Assembly: GCF_013409785.1 (NCBI RefSeq)
Contig: NZ_JACCBV010000001.1
Coordinates: 124,001 to 188,000 of the forward strand
Source: Microbacterium immunditiarum
GTDB lineage: Bacteria > Actinomycetota > Actinomycetes > Actinomycetales > Microbacteriaceae
Direction of reading: 5' to 3'
Length of the DNA stretch: 64,000 bases
The translations under genes and the position numbers were made by a program. The stretch's first letter is position 1. Each line of letters opens with the position of its first letter. Positions 1 through 8,920 of the stretch are shown one piece after another. The notes beneath the pieces are model-generated. The model saw only the letters and a program-made list of their open reading frames with translations, was not told the DNA's origin and made no database searches.

Positions 1-840
1 CTCTTCGACCTCCATCCATCCGCGGTGGACCTTCTTCCCGCCGATGGGCGAATCGCGTTCATTCAATCCCTCGCGGCGGGGGCCGGAGAGCTCCTACATG
101 ACGAGCGCGTCCATCGCGCTGGGATACCGATCTGCACGGCTCGCGGCGTTCACGACGACGGGCTCGCAGACTTCACATTGGCAGCGATCCTTGCCCATGC
201 CAAACGACTAGGCGAGCTCGAGCAGAACAAGCGGCGTCGGTCTTGGGTCGAGTCCGAGGGTCGTCGCCTCCGAGGAACAACAATGCTGGTCGTGGGCCTT
301 GGAAGCATCGGCAAGGCGATCGCGCGCCGCGCAACTGCCTTTGGCATAGTTGTGCGCGGCGTACAGCGGCGCCCCCGCGCATGCGACGAGGTGGAGTCCA
401 CTCACTCGCTCGATGAGCTCGACGGACTGCTTGGTGATGCGGATTGGGTTGTTGACGTTCTCCCAGCCTCACCGGATACACGGTGGATCTTTGATTCGGA
501 ACGGTTCTCCCGATTTCGGACGGGCGCCTACTTCGTCAATATCGGCCGCGGATCCACAGTCGACGAACTCGCGCTGTGCCGAGCCCTCGCGTCCGGCGTG
601 CTCGGCGGCGCTGCTCTCGACGCGTACGAAGAGGAACCACTCGGCCCATCCAGCCCCCTGTGGGATGCTCCGAATCTGGTCATCAGTCCGCATAGTTCAG
701 CGCTGATCCCCGGCTCAGTGGATCGGATTGTCGACCTGTTCATAGACAATCTTCGCCGACACCACGAAGGTCGCCCGCTGCGGAATCTTGCATCGCCGCT
801 CGGACACGCCAATCTCTCGGAAGAGCCTTCCCATGGCTAG
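1..840 (+). CDS. D-2-hydroxyacid dehydrogenase, 5' end outside window
   Basis: This is the C-terminal part of an NAD(P)-dependent D-isomer-specific 2-hydroxyacid dehydrogenase. The frame is open from the first base, so the gene begins upstream; a GTG at 25 is only an internal codon. The Rossmann dinucleotide motif GLGSIGKAIA lies near visible residues 95-105. It is followed by the family-typical segment ending VNIGRGSTVDE and by the catalytic His in the SPHSSA segment near the C-terminus. Substrate is not deducible. It is probably chromosomal flank of the ICE or a gene at its left edge. No transfer or conjugation motif is present. Confidence 0.85.
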   Translation, partial: LFDLHPSAVDLLPADGRIAFIQSLAAGAGELLHDERVHRAGIPICTARGVHDDGLADFTLAAILAHAKRLGELEQNKRRRSWVESEGRRLRGTTMLVVGLGSIGKAIARRATAFGIVVRGVQRRPRACDEVESTHSLDELDGLLGDADWVVDVLPASPDTRWIFDSERFSRFRTGAYFVNIGRGSTVDELALCRALASGVLGGAALDAYEEEPLGPSSPLWDAPNLVISPHSSALIPGSVDRIVDLFIDNLRRHHEGRPLRNLASPLGHANLSEEPSHG

Positions 841-1010
841 TGCCGCGCACTGGAGCTATCGCGCGCATTCGAACGTGCGAACGACTGACCAGAACGTCGT
901 CGCCCTGTGCTCGAGTCGGCGTACAGGGTCGAGGTCCGGAAGAGGTGGAAGCACTCCTTGGCCATGCCGATAGGTTCGCGCTGGTTCGTGAGGGCTGCAA
1001 CGAGTCGCCC

Positions 1011-1328
1011 TCAAACCTCGCCGATGGCTTGCCCAAGTTGGAGGTACATCTCGCTGACGGCTTCGTCGTTGACGCGGTATCGGATGTGTTCGCCACGGCG
1101 GGCGAGTTCGGGTGGTGGGTCGGGGGTGAGGAGTTCGCTGGCGGTGAGGGCCACGAGCGCGTTGGAGACAGTGTTGGGGAGCAGGTCGATGCCGCGGGCG
1201 ATTTCGGAGCGGGTGGCTGGTCCGTTTTCGCGGAGGTATCCGATGATGCCGGCGCGCACCATGTTGCCGAGAGCTTTGATGGGGTCCTCCCCGGTCTCGC
1301 TGCGGGCTGGTCGCACAATTCGTGGCAT
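1011..1328 (-). CDS. winged-helix transcriptional regulator (MarR/ArsR-like)
   Basis: A 105-residue putative DNA-binding protein. The segment NGPATRSEIARGIDLLPNTV (residues ~40-60) is a clear helix-turn-helix with the recognition helix around NTVSNALVAL. It is followed by a wing containing RRGEHIRYRVN. I chose the ATG at 1328, which has a GAAGGGA Shine-Dalgarno upstream; a TTG at 1376 would add 16 residues. It is divergent from the conjugation operon beginning at 1461, so it is a good candidate for the local repressor of ICE transfer genes. The 841-1010 stretch downstream holds no gene I can support. Confidence 0.7.
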   Translation of the reverse strand: MPRIVRPARSETGEDPIKALGNMVRAGIIGYLRENGPATRSEIARGIDLLPNTVSNALVALTASELLTPDPPPELARRGEHIRYRVNDEAVSEMYLQLGQAIGEV

Positions 1329-1460
1329 GTCGCTATCTTGCCGTCCCTTCGTGCGGTCGGCGAGCAGATTCGCCAAACTTAAGGGTTCACCTTTTATGAG
1401 TGTACCTATATAGTGTGAGGTGTCAACGGGTCGACGGTTCCCTTCAGAAAGGACCTCGAG

Positions 1461-2207
1461 ATGGCGAAATCCAACATCGGCAGGCGGCGCGGTCTGGTGT
1501 GGGCGCTGGTCGGCGCCGCCGTGCTCGCCTTTGCCATTCTCGCGATCGTGCTCTCGGTCTGGCTGGCCGGACCCGCTGACCCCTCTCCCACCGGGACACC
1601 AGATCCTTCGGCGTCGTCATCCTCGACGCCTTCCACGTCTGGCGATGCTGAGGGTCCGGTTGTCGACGAGTCGGTGTCTGAGAGGGGATGGCGGGTCGAG
1701 CCGATCACACAGGACCCGGAGGTGTATGCCCGTGCGGCGTTGGAGGCCGCGTCGACGTTCGACACCCGGGAATCGACGCGGGCGGAGTGGGTGGAGTGGC
1801 TGTCGACATGGTTCACCACGCCGACTCAGTACACCGACCCGACCGAGCAGGACGACGCCAAGCGCGGGTTCCTCGCCGAGCTGCGCTCGCACGTGGTAGT
1901 CCCCGCGGAGGCGTGGGACGCCCTGGCACGGGAGAACGGCACCGTGGTCGCGAACACCGACGAGGACATGACGTTCCTTGATGATGCGGAGTTCGAAGCT
2001 CTCGGGATCCACACCGCCACGGCGGATGTCGTCCTGACGTTCAACCGTGACGCCGACGCGGAGGGCACGGATCGTGTCTCCTACGACGAGCGGGTACGAG
2101 TCAGTGTGCAGGTCATGTGCGGGGCGCCGACCGACACGACACCGGGCAGTGCGCAGCGCAGCGGAGACTGCAAGGTCGTGCGGTTCTTCACGGAGCCGGT
2201 GGGATAG
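1461..2207 (+). CDS. membrane-anchored conjugation protein, VirB8/TcpC-like candidate
   Basis: A 248-residue protein with a positively charged N-terminus, one membrane segment (about residues 12-36), a Pro/Ser/Thr-rich linker (to ~60) and a soluble extracytoplasmic domain. It is the first gene of a colinear transfer operon, and SD AGAAAGGACC precedes the ATG. Topology and position match VirB8/TcpC-type assembly proteins of Gram-positive type IV secretion systems, but I recognise no diagnostic motif, so that role is inferred from context. The intergenic region before it (1377-1460) is AT-richer, with TATATAGT as a possible -10 for this operon. Confidence 0.65.
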   Translation: MAKSNIGRRRGLVWALVGAAVLAFAILAIVLSVWLAGPADPSPTGTPDPSASSSSTPSTSGDAEGPVVDESVSERGWRVEPITQDPEVYARAALEAASTFDTRESTRAEWVEWLSTWFTTPTQYTDPTEQDDAKRGFLAELRSHVVVPAEAWDALARENGTVVANTDEDMTFLDDAEFEALGIHTATADVVLTFNRDADAEGTDRVSYDERVRVSVQVMCGAPTDTTPGSAQRSGDCKVVRFFTEPVG

Positions 2208-2210
2208 CCG

Positions 2211-2840
2211 ATGCCGGCTCCGGTGATCGTGAAGGGGGCGGCTGTGGTCGCCTCACGCTCCCGCCTGGTCCGCAAGCTGGCCTTGTTTCTCGCCATCGTC
2301 GGGATGGCCCTCCTGGTCGGCACAGCCTCCGCAATGGCACTCCCGATCGCGGTCCTGGCGACCGGAACCAGCGCGAACGCCGTCGGATCAGGGGAAGGCT
2401 CCGGGTTGCCCGAGGTGTCCGGCGACTGGGGCTACCCGCTCGCCGGCGGCTATACGAAGGGGCGGGGGTTCGGGTATCACCCGGTCCACGGCTGCTCGTT
2501 CTGCTCGAGCGATCACAAGGGCTACGACATGGCCCAGGGCTGCGGGGCGCGGATCTTCGCCACGGGGCCAGGGAGGGTCACGATCGCCGGAGCGCATTAC
2601 GGGTGGGGCAACACCGTCATCATCGACCACGGTAGGGGGATCGAGACGCTCTACGGCCACATGCAGTGGGATTCGATCCGTGTTCATATCGGGCAACGGG
2701 TCGAGACGGGGACGGTCCTGGGGGCCGAGGGCAACACCGGCAACTCGTTCGGATGCCACCTGCATTTTGAGGTGCGAGTGGACGGCACAGCGGTGCCGCC
2801 AGAGAGGTTCATGGCAGCTCGGGGACTGCCGCTGCAGTGA
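2211..2840 (+). CDS. M23 family metallopeptidase of the transfer system
   Basis: A 209-residue exported or membrane-tethered peptidoglycan endopeptidase. A hydrophobic segment at about residues 23-48 serves as signal or anchor. The M23 zinc site is visible: the HKGYD segment (first His and Asp) and the HLHFEV motif near the C-terminus (second metal His pair). In conjugative elements such enzymes open the cell wall locally for the secretion channel. It starts 3 bases after the preceding stop and belongs to the same operon. Extra cysteines in the CSFCSSDHKG region and GCHLH could form a disulfide outside the cell. Confidence 0.88.
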   Translation: MPAPVIVKGAAVVASRSRLVRKLALFLAIVGMALLVGTASAMALPIAVLATGTSANAVGSGEGSGLPEVSGDWGYPLAGGYTKGRGFGYHPVHGCSFCSSDHKGYDMAQGCGARIFATGPGRVTIAGAHYGWGNTVIIDHGRGIETLYGHMQWDSIRVHIGQRVETGTVLGAEGNTGNSFGCHLHFEVRVDGTAVPPERFMAARGLPLQ

Positions 2841-2877
2841 CGCCACTGAGCGTGACACAACGGAAGGAAACGAACAC

Positions 2878-3177
2878 ATGATCAGCAGACTCATCACCGC
2901 CCTCTTGACGGTGGACATCCCACCCGTAGAGCCGGACTTCTCCGCGCCCTTCATTACCGGGCTGCACCGGTTCGCGTCCTGGGCGCTCGCAGGCGGGCTG
3001 GTTGTCTTGCTGATCTGCGCGGTGCTGGCCGCGATCGCGCTCGGGGTGAAGTCGACCCCGGACCGGATGCGGTCGATCGCGGAGAACTGGTTCTTCCGGA
3101 TCATCATCGCTTTGCTCGTGCTCGGGTCCCTGAACGGGCTCTTCGCGTTCTTCTTCAACTACGACTTCGGTTTCTGA
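2878..3177 (+). CDS. small two-helix membrane protein of transfer operon
   Basis: A 99-residue protein starting at an ATG with strong SD GGAAGGAAA. Two hydrophobic helices (about residues 33-56 and 73-95) flank a short basic loop. Size, topology and position just before the polytopic VirB6-like gene fit a small channel or pilin-like (VirB2/VirB3-type) component. No motif confirms this, so the functional assignment is inference from neighbours. Confidence 0.65.
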   Translation: MISRLITALLTVDIPPVEPDFSAPFITGLHRFASWALAGGLVVLLICAVLAAIALGVKSTPDRMRSIAENWFFRIIIALLVLGSLNGLFAFFFNYDFGF

Positions 3178-3180
3178 CCC

Positions 3181-4626
3181 ATGCGCCGCCTCCCCGCGCT
3201 CACCACCACAGCGCTCGCCCTCGCTCTCGTCGCTCTCCCGGCCTCGGCGCACGCCGATGCGACGATGACGGGGGTCGGTCAGTCGCCGCGCGCGGCGGTT
3301 GTGGCGGTCGAGGCGCCCGTGTCTGGTGAGCCGTGGTCGGCGCCGGGGTATCCGGTGGAGTGCAAACGTGAGGGCGATCTGGTGTCCTGCACACCGGTCG
3401 ATCCGTCGTTCGTTGTGGCGCAGCAGTGCTACCTCGGCGTGGTCACGGCGGCGGGAACGGCGCTGGTGTGCACGACGTTCGAGGATCACCGGCCCCTGAT
3501 CGAGGCCCGCGGAGGGAAGCCGACTCTGGTGGACTACGGGTGCAGCTTCGGGGACCTCGCGTGTGCCGCGTTCGAGGGAGCCGGTCGCGGCATGGCGATC
3601 TCGGCGACCGCGGCGATGTACGTGATGGCCACCAACGTGTCGTTCAACACGGAGTCGGTGCTGTGGGATGCCGCCGTCGGGGAGTGGGCGTTCTGGCGGT
3701 GGGCGGTGCTGTTCGTCGTGCTGCTGGCGATGATCTGGACGATCACCGCCGCTGCGGTGAACAAGGACCGGGAAGAGCTGGTCGGGGCTCTGCTGCGCTG
3801 CGCCCTGGCACTCCCGATGGTGCCGTTCACGCTGTGGGTGACCGGGCACCTGGTGAACGCGGTCGATGACATGACTTGGTACATCCTGTCCCGCGACGGG
3901 ATCACCGGGCTGTTCCGCACCATGCAGTCGGTCATGTGGGCCGGCGGACAGGCCGCATGGTTCTTCGCGTACCTGATGCACGGGCTCCTGCTGGTAGCCA
4001 TGGTGCTGCTCATCTTCGTGTTCATGTTCCGCAACCTGGGCCTTGCCGCGCTGGTCGCGATCGGACCGGTCGCGTGGATGCTGTTCCCGCTGCGGCGGAT
4101 CGGCCCCGACTGGGTCATCCGCTACATCTCCGCACTTCTGACTCTCCTGCTGACAGGGCCATTGACCATCGGGTTCGTGTCGTTGATCGTGCACGGGCTG
4201 GCCGGGGTGAAGACGATCTGGGACCCAGCAGCGTGGCCGCTCGTCGTGGGGCTTGCCGCGGTCGCGGTCGCTCCGTTCGCGATCTTCGGGCTGTTCAGCT
4301 TCCTCGGCGGTGTCGCGGTGGACTCCATCGGCTCCCGCATGGGCGCGACCACCGCCCGAGCGGGGTCCACTGCCGCGCACACCATCATCCGCATGCCCAC
4401 CCGCCTCGCCTCCAGCCCCGCCGGACAGTCCGTCTCCCGCGGCCCCGCACCCGCAGGCGGAAGCGCCGGTGGGGCATCCTCCCCGCGCCAGCCCGCCGGT
4501 GCGACCGCGTCGGCACCGGCCACGACGGCATCCCCAGCGCGGAGTTTGAGCGGCGGGTCCACCGCCCCACTGCCGGCGCCCGCACCTGCTGCGGCGCCAG
4601 CGAGTCCAGCGAGGAGGACGTCATGA
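3181..4626 (+). CDS. VirB6/TrbL-like polytopic channel protein
   Basis: A 481-residue protein with an N-terminal signal peptide (cleavage likely after the AHA segment near residue 25), an extracytoplasmic cysteine-containing region (residues ~45-130), then six or more membrane helices between about 140 and 390. A disordered Ala/Pro/Ser-rich tail ends the protein. This layout is that of TrbL/VirB6-type inner-membrane channel subunits of conjugative T4SS. Its stop overlaps the start of the next gene (ATGA), implying coupled translation. Confidence 0.72.
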   Translation: MRRLPALTTTALALALVALPASAHADATMTGVGQSPRAAVVAVEAPVSGEPWSAPGYPVECKREGDLVSCTPVDPSFVVAQQCYLGVVTAAGTALVCTTFEDHRPLIEARGGKPTLVDYGCSFGDLACAAFEGAGRGMAISATAAMYVMATNVSFNTESVLWDAAVGEWAFWRWAVLFVVLLAMIWTITAAAVNKDREELVGALLRCALALPMVPFTLWVTGHLVNAVDDMTWYILSRDGITGLFRTMQSVMWAGGQAAWFFAYLMHGLLLVAMVLLIFVFMFRNLGLAALVAIGPVAWMLFPLRRIGPDWVIRYISALLTLLLTGPLTIGFVSLIVHGLAGVKTIWDPAAWPLVVGLAAVAVAPFAIFGLFSFLGGVAVDSIGSRMGATTARAGSTAAHTIIRMPTRLASSPAGQSVSRGPAPAGGSAGGASSPRQPAGATASAPATTASPARSLSGGSTAPLPAPAPAAAPASPARRTS

Positions 4627-6116
4627 GCGTTCCGGAGTCCGTAGCGCGCCCGGTGCGGTTGGCGCGCCGGTCCCGGCAGGGCGTCCTGCTCGGGTTGGAC
4701 GGCGGGCAGCTGATGTGCATCGGCGCGGCGATCGGCTTCCTGTTCCTGGCCGTGAACCGGTTCGGCCTGGCCGGGGTGCTGATCGCCGCGCCCGTCTCGA
4801 TCCCGCTCGCGGTGGCGGGGGTGATCACGATCCACGGGCTGCCCTGCCCCACCATGATCACCCTGTGGGTTCTGCTGCACGTGCGGCACGCGACCGGCAC
4901 CACGAAGGCGACCTATAGGCCGGAGGCGAAGCGGCTGGAAGGGACGGTGAACCTGCCGGGGCGGGCCGGGTTCGTGCAGATTTGGTCAGCGGACGGGATG
5001 GCGGTCGCGTACCACCCGCACGAACGAACCGTGTCGATCACCGCCGAGCTCGAGGTGCAGGGGTTCTTGATGCGGGACGCGCAGGACCGGCTCGAGCTCG
5101 CCCGGCAGTGGTCCAACGTGCTGGGCCCGTTCACGCAGCGCCCGGGCGTGAAGCGGGTCGCATTGCAGGAGCGCACGCATCACACCACGATCCGTGCCGC
5201 CCGGGACGCGTTCAACGACACCACGCGGCGCCGCCGGGTCGACCCGGGCTCGGCTGTCGTTCGCAACTACCAGGAGGTGCTCGACCTGGGCGAGCGGTTC
5301 GCCGTGTCGCACCGCAACTACCTCACGCTCACCTTCGACCTCATCGACCTGACCGCCCAGGTGCGTGCGCTCGGCGGTGGGAAGGACGCGGTGATCGCCC
5401 TCGCCGCGATGGAAGCGGGAAACGTGACCGCAGCACTGCGCACGGCGGGCAAGACAGTGCGGAAGTGGGTGTCGCCACGGGATTGGGCGGGGCTGGCAAG
5501 GGCGGTATTCGACCCGGAGTTCCTGACCGCCCTCGACGACCGCACCGGAGACCTGTCCGGGTTGGATCTGGCGGCGATCGGGCCGATGGCGTTGGAAGAA
5601 CCACGCGGGCGGAACGGGATCGTGAGAACGGACAGTGGCGTACACACCACGATGTGGATCCACGAATGGCCGCGTACCGACGCGCCGGTCGGGTTCCTCG
5701 AGCCGCTGGTGTTCGCCCGGCTGCCGATCAGCAACCAGGCCGTCGCGCACATCCTCACCATCGTGCTCACCCCCGGCCCCATCGCGAAGGCGCTCAAACG
5801 CATCCAAGACGACAAGCGGGTCTGGCGCTCCAATCAGCGAATGCGTGCCAAGCGCGGCCGGGAAGGGTCCGCGGCCGACGACGCCGACTACGCCGCCCTG
5901 CGCCAACAGGAAGAGGAGCTGGTGTCCGGTCACGGCGAATACACCTACGGCGGATACCTCACGATCACTGCCCGCGACGAAGACACGCTGGAGCAGTCCG
6001 TCGCCGGTGCCCGCAACGCCATGGGACAGGTCGGAATGGAGGCGCAGGTGCTGTACTGCCAACAAGCCGAAGCCCTCCTGGTCAACGCCCTCCCGCTGGG
6101 CTGGGGGATGAAGTAG
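4623..6116 (+). CDS. SCO6880-like conjugation protein
   Basis: A 497-residue protein with two hydrophobic segments near the N-terminus (about residues 28-75), then a long soluble part. The architecture (PrgI-like membrane hairpin followed by a domain resembling the N-terminal part of VirB4 ATPases but lacking a P-loop) matches the SCO6880 family found next to VirB4-like ATPases in actinobacterial conjugative elements. The catalytic ATPase is supplied by the next gene, which starts directly after this stop. Family assignment is from recall and context. Confidence 0.7.
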   Translation: MSVPESVARPVRLARRSRQGVLLGLDGGQLMCIGAAIGFLFLAVNRFGLAGVLIAAPVSIPLAVAGVITIHGLPCPTMITLWVLLHVRHATGTTKATYRPEAKRLEGTVNLPGRAGFVQIWSADGMAVAYHPHERTVSITAELEVQGFLMRDAQDRLELARQWSNVLGPFTQRPGVKRVALQERTHHTTIRAARDAFNDTTRRRRVDPGSAVVRNYQEVLDLGERFAVSHRNYLTLTFDLIDLTAQVRALGGGKDAVIALAAMEAGNVTAALRTAGKTVRKWVSPRDWAGLARAVFDPEFLTALDDRTGDLSGLDLAAIGPMALEEPRGRNGIVRTDSGVHTTMWIHEWPRTDAPVGFLEPLVFARLPISNQAVAHILTIVLTPGPIAKALKRIQDDKRVWRSNQRMRAKRGREGSAADDADYAALRQQEEELVSGHGEYTYGGYLTITARDEDTLEQSVAGARNAMGQVGMEAQVLYCQQAEALLVNALPLGWGMK

Positions 6117-7670
6117 ATGCCCCGCAACGTGATCACCATCACCGCGCCCGACCGCACCCGCAAGCAGCGGCGCGCCGAGGCACGGGCCATCGCGCTGCTG
6201 CACGCACAGGAGCCTGGCACGTCCAGCGCGTCCGGCTTGGTGCTGCCGCCGGCGCCGCCGGGGAGCCGGCTCGGGGTGGGGCTGACCCGGGGCGGGTACT
6301 GGAATCCGGCACGGGTGCGTGTGCCGGCGCACCGGGCCACGAGTCAGCACATCGCCGGCATGTATCCGTTCGTCGCCGACACCGGCATCGGTCACCGCGG
6401 GCCCGTGCTCGGCGTGGACCTGAACGCCGACAGCCTGTGGCACTTCTCCCCGTGGGACGCATACACCGACACCACCGGCCGCGGCACTCTCTCCACCAAC
6501 GTGCTCGTGCTCGGCGCGTACCGGTCCGGGAAGAGCGCGGTGGTGAAGATGCTCACCACCCGCTCGCTGGCGTTCGGGCACCAGACCGTGGTGCCGTCGG
6601 ACTCGAAGGGCGAATGGGGACCGGTCGCCGAAGCGGTCGGCGGGAAGGTGATCCGGCTCGGCGGCACCCACCGCGCCACCCTCAATCCCCTCAACCGGGG
6701 ACCGCGCCGCACCGGCGCCAGTGACGACGAGCACGAGAAAATGGTCCGCGACCGGCGGATGGCCACGCTCGGCAGTCTCGTCGAGATGACCCTGCCCCGC
6801 GATGCCCGGCTCACCCCGGTCGAGCACGTCTGCCTGCACACCGCCCTGGACCGCGCGGTCACCACGACCGGCGATCACCCGACGTTGCGGGCGGTGCTCG
6901 CACACCTCGCCGAGCTCGCCGCGTCGACCGACCCAGCCGATGCCGAGGTGCGGGTCGCGACCAGCCGGCCCCGGTTCGTGCTGCAACGGTTCGTGCACGG
7001 CGACCTGTCCGGGCTGTTCGAGGACGAGTCCACGGTCGAGTTCGACGCCGACGCGCCGATGGTGGTCGTCGACACATCGGAGTTGTTCGCGCGCGGCGAG
7101 TTCGTCGCCCAGCTGACGCAGGTGTGCACAACCGCATGGGTGCAGGCGGTGATCTCCGACCGCGCCGCCAAACGCACCCGCTACGTGGTCCGGGAAGAAG
7201 GCTGGCGGGACATGGGGTCGCTTCAAAATCTGCAGATGTATCAGCAGTGGCTGAAGCTGTCCCGCCACTACGGGATCAGCAACATCGTCATCCTGCACAA
7301 GTTCACCGACCTGGACGCGGTCGGCGACGCCCAATCCCAGGAACGCCACCTCGCGTACTCGATCGCCGGGGACATCGAGAACAAGTTCATCTTCCGCGTC
7401 AACCACCAGGAGCAGCAGTCGCTGACCGCCCGGCTGAACCTGCCACCGCATCACACCGAGATGGCCCGCGGCCTGCAATCCGGACGGTTCCTCGCCTACG
7501 TGGGCCAGTTCTCCTACCTGGTGGACGGGTTCTGCACCTCCACCGGATGGGAGCGGACCCTGTTCGACACCGACGACGCCATCACCGACCCCACCGCCGC
7601 CCCCGCACCGCCCGTGTTCGACCCGGCGGTGCTGGAGGCGGTCTGGCCCGAACAGCAGGAATGGACATGA
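6117..7670 (+). CDS. VirB4-like conjugation ATPase
   Basis: A 517-residue cytoplasmic ATPase. The Walker A motif GAYRSGKSAV is at about residues 131-141 and a Walker B-like strand ends in VVREEGW near residue 360. A C-terminal region (NIVILHKFTD segment) resembles the conserved motif of VirB4/TrwB-type P-loop ATPases. It would energise assembly or substrate transfer in the T4SS. It lies one base after the SCO6880-like gene, and its end overlaps the ParA-like gene by 4 bases. Confidence 0.82.
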   Translation: MPRNVITITAPDRTRKQRRAEARAIALLHAQEPGTSSASGLVLPPAPPGSRLGVGLTRGGYWNPARVRVPAHRATSQHIAGMYPFVADTGIGHRGPVLGVDLNADSLWHFSPWDAYTDTTGRGTLSTNVLVLGAYRSGKSAVVKMLTTRSLAFGHQTVVPSDSKGEWGPVAEAVGGKVIRLGGTHRATLNPLNRGPRRTGASDDEHEKMVRDRRMATLGSLVEMTLPRDARLTPVEHVCLHTALDRAVTTTGDHPTLRAVLAHLAELAASTDPADAEVRVATSRPRFVLQRFVHGDLSGLFEDESTVEFDADAPMVVVDTSELFARGEFVAQLTQVCTTAWVQAVISDRAAKRTRYVVREEGWRDMGSLQNLQMYQQWLKLSRHYGISNIVILHKFTDLDAVGDAQSQERHLAYSIAGDIENKFIFRVNHQEQQSLTARLNLPPHHTEMARGLQSGRFLAYVGQFSYLVDGFCTSTGWERTLFDTDDAITDPTAAPAPPVFDPAVLEAVWPEQQEWT

Positions 7671-8920
7671 CCAGAGATACCGTCCGAGTGACCGTCACCG
7701 GCGACACGGCGACCTACTGGGGACCGTCCGGGCAGATGAAGTTCATCACCCCCACCGAGACGCAGGATATCCGCGCGGCGATCCTGGACCGCGCCCTCAG
7801 TGACGCGGTCGGCGCCGGGGTGGAGCTCGACGTGATCATCTCCGGCGATCGCGGCGAACACCGCGTCGCCGTGACACCCGACGGACAAGTCCGCCAGGTT
7901 CCCGATCCCGACCCTCCCACCAACCCCACCCCGGTACTCGCGTTGCCGACACCGACGTTCGCCGCGGTCCCCGCGGAGCATGTGCCGTCCCCGCCGGCGC
8001 TGCGCCGTCGAGTGTCCTTCGTGACCACCGAACCGGCACCGCCGCGCCCGCACCGTGGCATCCGGGGCCTTCTCGCTGCCGCCGGGCTGCCCGTGACCGC
8101 GTCCCGGCAGGAGCGGGAGCACTGGGAAAGCGTGCAGGCGGTGTCTTCCCATTGGGCGGGGTGCCGGGTGGTCGCCGTAGGCAACGGGAAGGGCGGCGCG
8201 GGCAAGACGATGACCACCGCGATGCTCGCGGCCGTGTTCGCCCGGCACGGCGGCGCCGGGGTGCTGGCCTGGGACAACAACGACACCCGCGGCACCCTCG
8301 GCTGGCGCACCGAGCAAGGCGCCCACCAGGGCACCGTGCAAGACCTGCTGCCCTCCGCCGACCATCTGCTGGCGCCGGACGCGGGGGCGGGGCAGATCGC
8401 CGAGTACGTGCACCATCAGCGGGATGACAAGTACGACGTGCTCCGCTCCAACCCGCACCTGCTGGCCGTGGATCAGCGCATCGGCGCGGCCGAGTTCGAC
8501 CGGCTGATGCAGGTCGCCGTCCGCTACTACCGGATGGTCATCTTCGACTCGGGCAACGACGAGTCCGCCGACCGCTGGCTGCGGATGGTCGACCACGCCC
8601 ACCAGCTGGTGATCCCCACCTCGGCGGCGCCGGACGCCGCCGAATCCGCCGTCCTGTTGCTGGAAGAGCTGCAGGGCAGGGACGCGCACTCCGCGAAGCT
8701 TGCCGAGGAGGCCGTCGTCATCGTCTCCCACCCCGAGCAGGGCGCGATCGCGCAGATCCAGCGGGTGGTGGCCGGGTTCCGGGAGCTGGGGGTGCGGGTG
8801 GAGACCATCCCGTTCGACCCGGCCCTGAAGTCCGGGCCGCTGCGGTTCGCGGCGCTGCGCAAGGACACGAAGCGGGCGTGGATCGCCGCCGCGGCCGCGA
8901 CCACGAAGCAGCTGGACTGA
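7667..8920 (+). CDS. ParA/MinD-like ATPase of transfer operon
   Basis: A 417-residue protein. An N-terminal small domain (~1-75) and a Pro-rich linker lead to a ParA-type P-loop, GNGKGGAGKTMTTA (about residues 170-183), the deviant Walker A of SIMIBI ATPases with the signature lysine. MVIFDSGNDES corresponds to the Walker B/switch segment. Possible roles are positioning the relaxosome or transfer machinery, or partitioning excised ICE circles. The ATG at 7667 overlaps the upstream stop (ATGA); a second ATG at 7661 is possible. Confidence 0.82.
   Translation: MTRDTVRVTVTGDTATYWGPSGQMKFITPTETQDIRAAILDRALSDAVGAGVELDVIISGDRGEHRVAVTPDGQVRQVPDPDPPTNPTPVLALPTPTFAAVPAEHVPSPPALRRRVSFVTTEPAPPRPHRGIRGLLAAAGLPVTASRQEREHWESVQAVSSHWAGCRVVAVGNGKGGAGKTMTTAMLAAVFARHGGAGVLAWDNNDTRGTLGWRTEQGAHQGTVQDLLPSADHLLAPDAGAGQIAEYVHHQRDDKYDVLRSNPHLLAVDQRIGAAEFDRLMQVAVRYYRMVIFDSGNDESADRWLRMVDHAHQLVIPTSAAPDAAESAVLLLEELQGRDAHSAKLAEEAVVIVSHPEQGAIAQIQRVVAGFRELGVRVETIPFDPALKSGPLRFAALRKDTKRAWIAAAAATTKQLD

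Noticed and set aside
841-1010. Possible left attachment site
   Set aside because: No stretch resembling the tRNA-Ser 3' end or the 40082-40110 junction could be found by eye.
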